Part shown: positions 54,322-57,399 of the stretch, one piece after another
How the letters are laid out: each line of letters starts with the position of its first letter
Position numbering within the stretch: position 1 is the stretch's first letter
From: JALYXS01 sp051003795
Lineage (GTDB): Bacteria; Acidobacteriota; Terriglobia; Bryobacterales; Bryobacteraceae
Direction of reading: 5' to 3'
DNA: 57,399 bases
NCBI GenBank assembly: GCA_051003795.1
Contig: JBPCKZ010000051.1
Coordinates: 1-57,399 of the forward strand
The notes under the pieces: model-generated
Told to the model about the DNA's origin: nothing
Seen by the model: only the letters and a program-made list of their open reading frames with translations
Databases searched by the model: none
Program-made: the position numbers and the translations under genes

Positions 54322-55041
54322 TCAGCCTATTAACGAAAACGCCGGAGCGTGCGCGGTTTGAAGATCGTCCGCGACGATTCTTCCATCGCGAAGAGTAATA
54401 ATCCGGTCGGCGCGATTCGCCAATTCCGGATCGTGCGTAACCAGCACAAGCGTGGTGTTCTCGCGCGTTTTCAGATCCAGCAAGAGTTCGAGAATGTGCC
54501 GGCCGTTCAGGCTGTCGAGGTTTCCAGTAGGTTCGTCCGCCATTAGGATCGGCGGCTTGACCATGAACGCACGCGCGAGAGCCACGCGCTGCTGCTCGCC
54601 GCCCGAAAGCTGCACCGGATAATGATCGCGACGGCTTGATAATCCAACGCGGTCGATGAGTTCTCCGGCACGAGAAACGCTGCCGGAATCGATGCCCAGC
54701 AATTCGGCCGGCAACAGCACATTTTCTTCCGCCGTCAACGTCGGGATTAGGTGATAGGACTGAAATACAAAGCCGATCTTACGGCCTCGAACCAGGGCCA
54801 GACGATCTTCGGCGAGCGAGGTAATGTCCTCGCCATCCAGCACAATCCGTCCGCTCGTAGCCGTATCCAAGCCGGCCAACAGGCCGAGCAGCGTGCTTTT
54901 TCCGCTGCCGGAAGGCCCCATGATCGCGACGAACTGGCCGCGCGGAATTTCGAGGTCGATGCCTCTCAGAATTTCGACGCGATGCGAGCCGGTCGCGATG
55001 ATTTTAGTGAGTTGGAAGACTGCGACGATAGCGCGCTCGAT
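54322..55041 (-). CDS. ABC transporter ATP-binding protein, LolD/YbbA type, no canonical start codon
   Basis: About 240 residues if read from ATC 55041. Walker A MGPSGSGKSTLLGLLAG, the LSGGEQQRVALARAFMVKPP signature, Walker B LMADEPTGNLDS and the switch His in LVLVTHDPEL are intact and LolD-like. The first usable codon, ATG 54921, falls at the Walker A itself and would delete about 40 residues that read well as the first strands (QLTKIIATGSHRVEILRGID). Upstream, the frame is open to a TAG at 55060 but has no ATG, GTG or TTG. Divergent from tesA as in the E. coli ybbA-tesA pair; no permease follows. Confidence 0.85.
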   Translation of the reverse strand: MERAIVAVFQLTKIIATGSHRVEILRGIDLEIPRGQFVAIMGPSGSGKSTLLGLLAGLDTATSGRIVLDGEDITSLAEDRLALVRGRKIGFVFQSYHLIPTLTAEENVLLPAELLGIDSGSVSRAGELIDRVGLSSRRDHYPVQLSGGEQQRVALARAFMVKPPILMADEPTGNLDSLNGRHILELLLDLKTRENTTLVLVTHDPELANRADRIITLRDGRIVADDLQTAHAPAFSLIG

Positions 55042-55098
55042 GGGGAGGTCCTCGGGTGTCTATTATTATGGCATCAGGTGCGAAGGTTCCCGGTCCGC

Positions 55099-55773
55099 AT
55101 GATGTGGCTTGCCGTCTCTCTGCTGTGGTTGAGTTGCGGATCGCCGCCTCGGAACGTTCAAAACGCCGCCCCCGCTGCCCCCGTTACTCCGCCAGCAGCG
55201 CGGGAGCGCCCGCCGGACGTCGATAACCGGCCTGCCATCGTCGCGTTTGGCGACAGTCTCTCCGCGGGCTTCGGGGCCGATCCAGGCCGGAGTTTTCCCG
55301 ATTTCCTTCAAAAGGATTTGGACAACGCGGGATTTGGCTATCGCGTGATCAACGCGGGCGTCAGCGGCGATACCACGACCGACGGTGTCGAGCGGATGAA
55401 CGATGTAGTCCAACTGAAACCCGCCATCGTGATCCTCGAACTCGGAGGAAACGATGGCTTGCGCGGACTCCCGGTCGCTAGCACGCGCGCCAACCTGGAG
55501 CGGATTATCGTCGCGCTACGGAAGGCGGGAGCGCAGGTGGTGCTGGCCGGCATGACGCTGCCGCGCAATTACGGCGCGGATTATATTCACTCGTTCGAGC
55601 GAATCTATGTCGATCTGGCAAAGAAATATAAGCTCGTGCCGATTCCATTTTTGCTCGAAGGCGTGGGCGGCGTGGCGCGGTACATGCAAGCGGATGGGAT
55701 CCATCCCACGGCGGAAGGCAATGAACGGGTGGCCGCGACGGTATTTCGATATCTCAAGCCCATTTTGAATTGA
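55099..55773 (+). CDS. tesA: SGNH-type esterase/lysophospholipase TesA-like
   Basis: 224 residues from ATG 55099 (MMWLAVSLLWLSCGSPP), a short signal peptide, perhaps a lipoprotein anchor at Cys 13 though the lipobox is weak. The four SGNH blocks are FGDSLSAGFG (Ser), VSGDTTTDGV (Gly), ELGGNDGLRG (Asn) and DGIHPTAEG (Asp-His). Hydrolyses acyl-CoA, lysophospholipid or aryl esters in the periplasm. Divergent from the LolD-type ATPase, a known gene pair. Confidence 0.92.
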   Translation: MMWLAVSLLWLSCGSPPRNVQNAAPAAPVTPPAARERPPDVDNRPAIVAFGDSLSAGFGADPGRSFPDFLQKDLDNAGFGYRVINAGVSGDTTTDGVERMNDVVQLKPAIVILELGGNDGLRGLPVASTRANLERIIVALRKAGAQVVLAGMTLPRNYGADYIHSFERIYVDLAKKYKLVPIPFLLEGVGGVARYMQADGIHPTAEGNERVAATVFRYLKPILN

Positions 55774-55790
55774 GTTGCTAAAATCTATCA

Positions 55791-56687
55791 ATGAAATGGA
55801 CACCAGGTGGAGAAAGCTCGGATATCGAAGATCGCCGCGATGAAGGCGGCGGAGGCGGGATGAATTTCGGGGGCTATGGTCCCCACCTCGGTATTGGCGG
55901 CACTCTTGTGCTGTTGGTGTTGAGCTTCGTGTTCAAGCAGAATTTCTTCTCGTTGTTCTCGGGCGGAGGCTCCAGTTCCGACGCTCCCGCGACCACGTCC
56001 GCGCCGCTACGCACCGGCACGGACCCATCTCGCGACCCATCCCGCACTGCCCAGGAAAAGACCGAAGTCCAATTTGTTTCGTTCGTTCTCGACGACGTGC
56101 AGCGCACGTGGGATAAGCTTCTTCCACAACAGGCGAACGTGCCGTATCATCACGCCAAGCTGGTTCTGTTCCGCGATTCCACCCGGTCCGCGTGCGGCCA
56201 AGCGCAAGAAGCGTCCGGCCCGTTTTACTGTCCCGGAGATGAGAAGGTTTACATCGATCTCGGTTTTTTCGATGAACTGAAGCAGCGATTCGGGGCGCCG
56301 GGCGAGTTCGCGCAAGCCTACGTGCTGGCACATGAAATCGGGCACCACGTGCAGAAATTGCTCGGTATTGAAGCCAAGGTCCGGCAGTTGGAGGAGCGGA
56401 ATCCGAGGGAGCAAAACCCCCTTTCGGTACGTCTGGAGCTGCAGGCCGATTGCTACGCCGGAGTTTGGGGCAACACCACCGAACAGCGGAAAATCATCGA
56501 CGAAAGCGATGTCGAGGCGGGATTGCGCGCCGCGGCGGCGGTGGGCGACGATCGATTGCAGAAAATGGCCACCGGGCATGTGAGTCCCGAATCGTTCACG
56601 CACGGAAGCTCGGCCCAGAGGACCAGTTGGTTCCGCAAGGGTCTGGACTCCGGCCGGATTTCCGCGTGTAATACTTTCGCGCAGTAA
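55791..56687 (+). CDS. YpfJ-like zinc metallopeptidase
   Basis: 298 residues. N-terminal Gly-rich segment, one TM (LGIGGTLVLLVLSFVFKQ, about 34-52), then a zinc-metallopeptidase domain with AHEIGHHVQKLLG (HExxH, about 183-187) and the downstream LELQADCYAGVWGN Glu ligand. PF04228 (YpfJ/neutral zinc metallopeptidase) proteins are membrane-anchored with unknown substrates. Cysteines in SACGQAQEASGPFYCPGD may form a disulphide. Starts 17 bp after tesA. Confidence 0.92.
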   Translation: MKWTPGGESSDIEDRRDEGGGGGMNFGGYGPHLGIGGTLVLLVLSFVFKQNFFSLFSGGGSSSDAPATTSAPLRTGTDPSRDPSRTAQEKTEVQFVSFVLDDVQRTWDKLLPQQANVPYHHAKLVLFRDSTRSACGQAQEASGPFYCPGDEKVYIDLGFFDELKQRFGAPGEFAQAYVLAHEIGHHVQKLLGIEAKVRQLEERNPREQNPLSVRLELQADCYAGVWGNTTEQRKIIDESDVEAGLRAAAAVGDDRLQKMATGHVSPESFTHGSSAQRTSWFRKGLDSGRISACNTFAQ

Positions 56688-56710
56688 ATCGTTGCCGATA
56701 CAATTAGGAC

Positions 56711-57399
56711 ATCTCTCCCTCGGAAGTAACCGCCAGCATCGCCGTAGTCGCGGAAAAGCCGTCCGTGGCGCGGGACATCGCCAAGGTTCTCGGCGCGAAT
56801 CGGAAAGGCGACGGGTATCTGCACGGCGGGGGATATATCGTCACCTGGGCGATCGGGCACTTGGTGGCCCTCGCGCAACCGCATGAAATCCGGCCCGAAT
56901 GGAAACAATGGCGATGTAATCTGCTGCCCATGCTGCCGCGGGAATGGCCGCTGGTAGTTTACGAGAAGACCAAAGATCAATTCGAGATCGTTCGCAAGAT
57001 CATAACGTCCCCCAAAGTCGGGCGGATTGTGTGCGCCACGGATGCCGGACGCGAAGGCGAATTGATCTTCCGCTACATTTACGATGCGGCGCAGTCCGGG
57101 AAGGCGGTCGAACGCCTCTGGATTTCTTCGCTCACGTCCGACGCGATCCGGCAGGGTTTCAACGAACTGAAAAGCGCGCGCGAGTTCGACGGATTGGGCG
57201 ATGCGGCCCGGGGACGTAGCCGCGCCGATTGGCTCGTCGGGATGAATCTTTCCCGTGTTTACACGCTCTGCTACGGCGAAGAGATCTCGGTTGGGCGCGT
57301 TCAAACGCCCACGCTTGCCATGGTGGTGGAACGCGAACTCGCGGTGCGGGCATTCGTGCCTGAAGAATATCGCGAGGCGATCGCCACATTCTCGCCGCG
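56711..57399 (+). CDS. topB: DNA topoisomerase III, N-terminal part (runs off the window), no canonical start codon
   Basis: About 229 residues are visible and the gene continues past the edge. IAVVAEKPSVARDIAKVLGA is the type IA topoisomerase (Toprim) start, YIVTWAIGHLVALAQPHEI follows, and CATDAGREGELIFRYIYD is the DxxREGE Mg2+ site of TopB; SVGRVQTPTLAMVVERE lies near the end. The active Tyr is outside the window. The frame opens after TAG 56705-56707 but no ATG, GTG or TTG precedes the essential AEKPS. GTG 56765 would delete that motif. ATC 56711 is used as a nominal start. Confidence 0.88.
   Translation, partial: MSPSEVTASIAVVAEKPSVARDIAKVLGANRKGDGYLHGGGYIVTWAIGHLVALAQPHEIRPEWKQWRCNLLPMLPREWPLVVYEKTKDQFEIVRKIITSPKVGRIVCATDAGREGELIFRYIYDAAQSGKAVERLWISSLTSDAIRQGFNELKSAREFDGLGDAARGRSRADWLVGMNLSRVYTLCYGEEISVGRVQTPTLAMVVERELAVRAFVPEEYREAIATFSP

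Overview
The window looks like a chromosomal stretch of a soil-type acidobacterium, probably of the Bryobacter/Solibacter group. This is inferred from high-GC coding sequence, a 954-residue Oar-like TonB-dependent receptor with an N-terminal carboxypeptidase-regulatory domain, an FG-GAP protein remnant, an RGRP (AT-hook) small protein and many secreted or transport proteins. No rRNA, tRNA, CRISPR array or intact insertion sequence was found.

Layout. 0-4.4 kb: a scarred region holding a decayed HigB/HigA-type toxin-antitoxin (TA) pair, an FG-GAP fragment, a nucleotide-sugar dehydrogenase, a zinc alcohol dehydrogenase, and a Phd antitoxin followed by a twice-frameshifted RelE-type toxin. 4.4-9.3 kb: a CheB-CheR-PAS-histidine kinase fusion with a LuxR-type regulator and a CheY-like protein. 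9.3-15.7 kb: TPR protein, serine biosynthesis (class V aminotransferase plus serA), YqeY, an OPT transporter and a small secreted protein. 15.7-21.8 kb: an alpha/beta hydrolase and subtilase operon, two Fe(II)/2-oxoglutarate oxygenases and a Tat-exported enolase-superfamily enzyme. 22-25.7 kb: MacA-like adaptor plus two MacB-type permeases with no ATPase. 25.7-28.3 kb: hemD and a partial F0 ATP synthase operon (atpZ, atpI, atpB, atpE). 28.4-34.2 kb: small ORF, PilZ protein, MrfA/YprA-type helicase, an intact DUF433-DUF5615 TA pair and a DUF6978 plus DUF1828/DUF1829 two-gene module. 34.2-48.1 kb: flagellar genes (flgB-flgC-fliE-fliF-fliG-fliH-fliI-fliJ; fliC-fliD-fliT-like; fliM; flbD-motA-motB-fliW-csrA). 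48.2-57.4 kb: Oar receptor, AT-hook protein, two transporters, YbbA/LolD-type ATPase opposite tesA, YpfJ-type zinc peptidase and the start of topoisomerase III.

How it fits together. Two good sigma-28 promoters (before fliC, and before flbD-motA-motB-fliW-csrA) and the fliW-csrA pair suggest the late-flagellin circuit known from other bacteria. However, motB is out of frame at a C7 homopolymer and fliM carries an in-frame amber codon just before its SPOA domain, so motility may be switchable, lost, or masked by sequence error. The most promising little-described items are the DUF6978/DUF1828-DUF1829 module beside a TA pair, the cytosolic-looking subtilase/hydrolase operon, the Na+-type residues in the c-subunit, the motB homopolymer and the AT-hook gene with two GTTC-N8-GAAC palindromes. 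All family names are from reading motifs by eye; no search was run.
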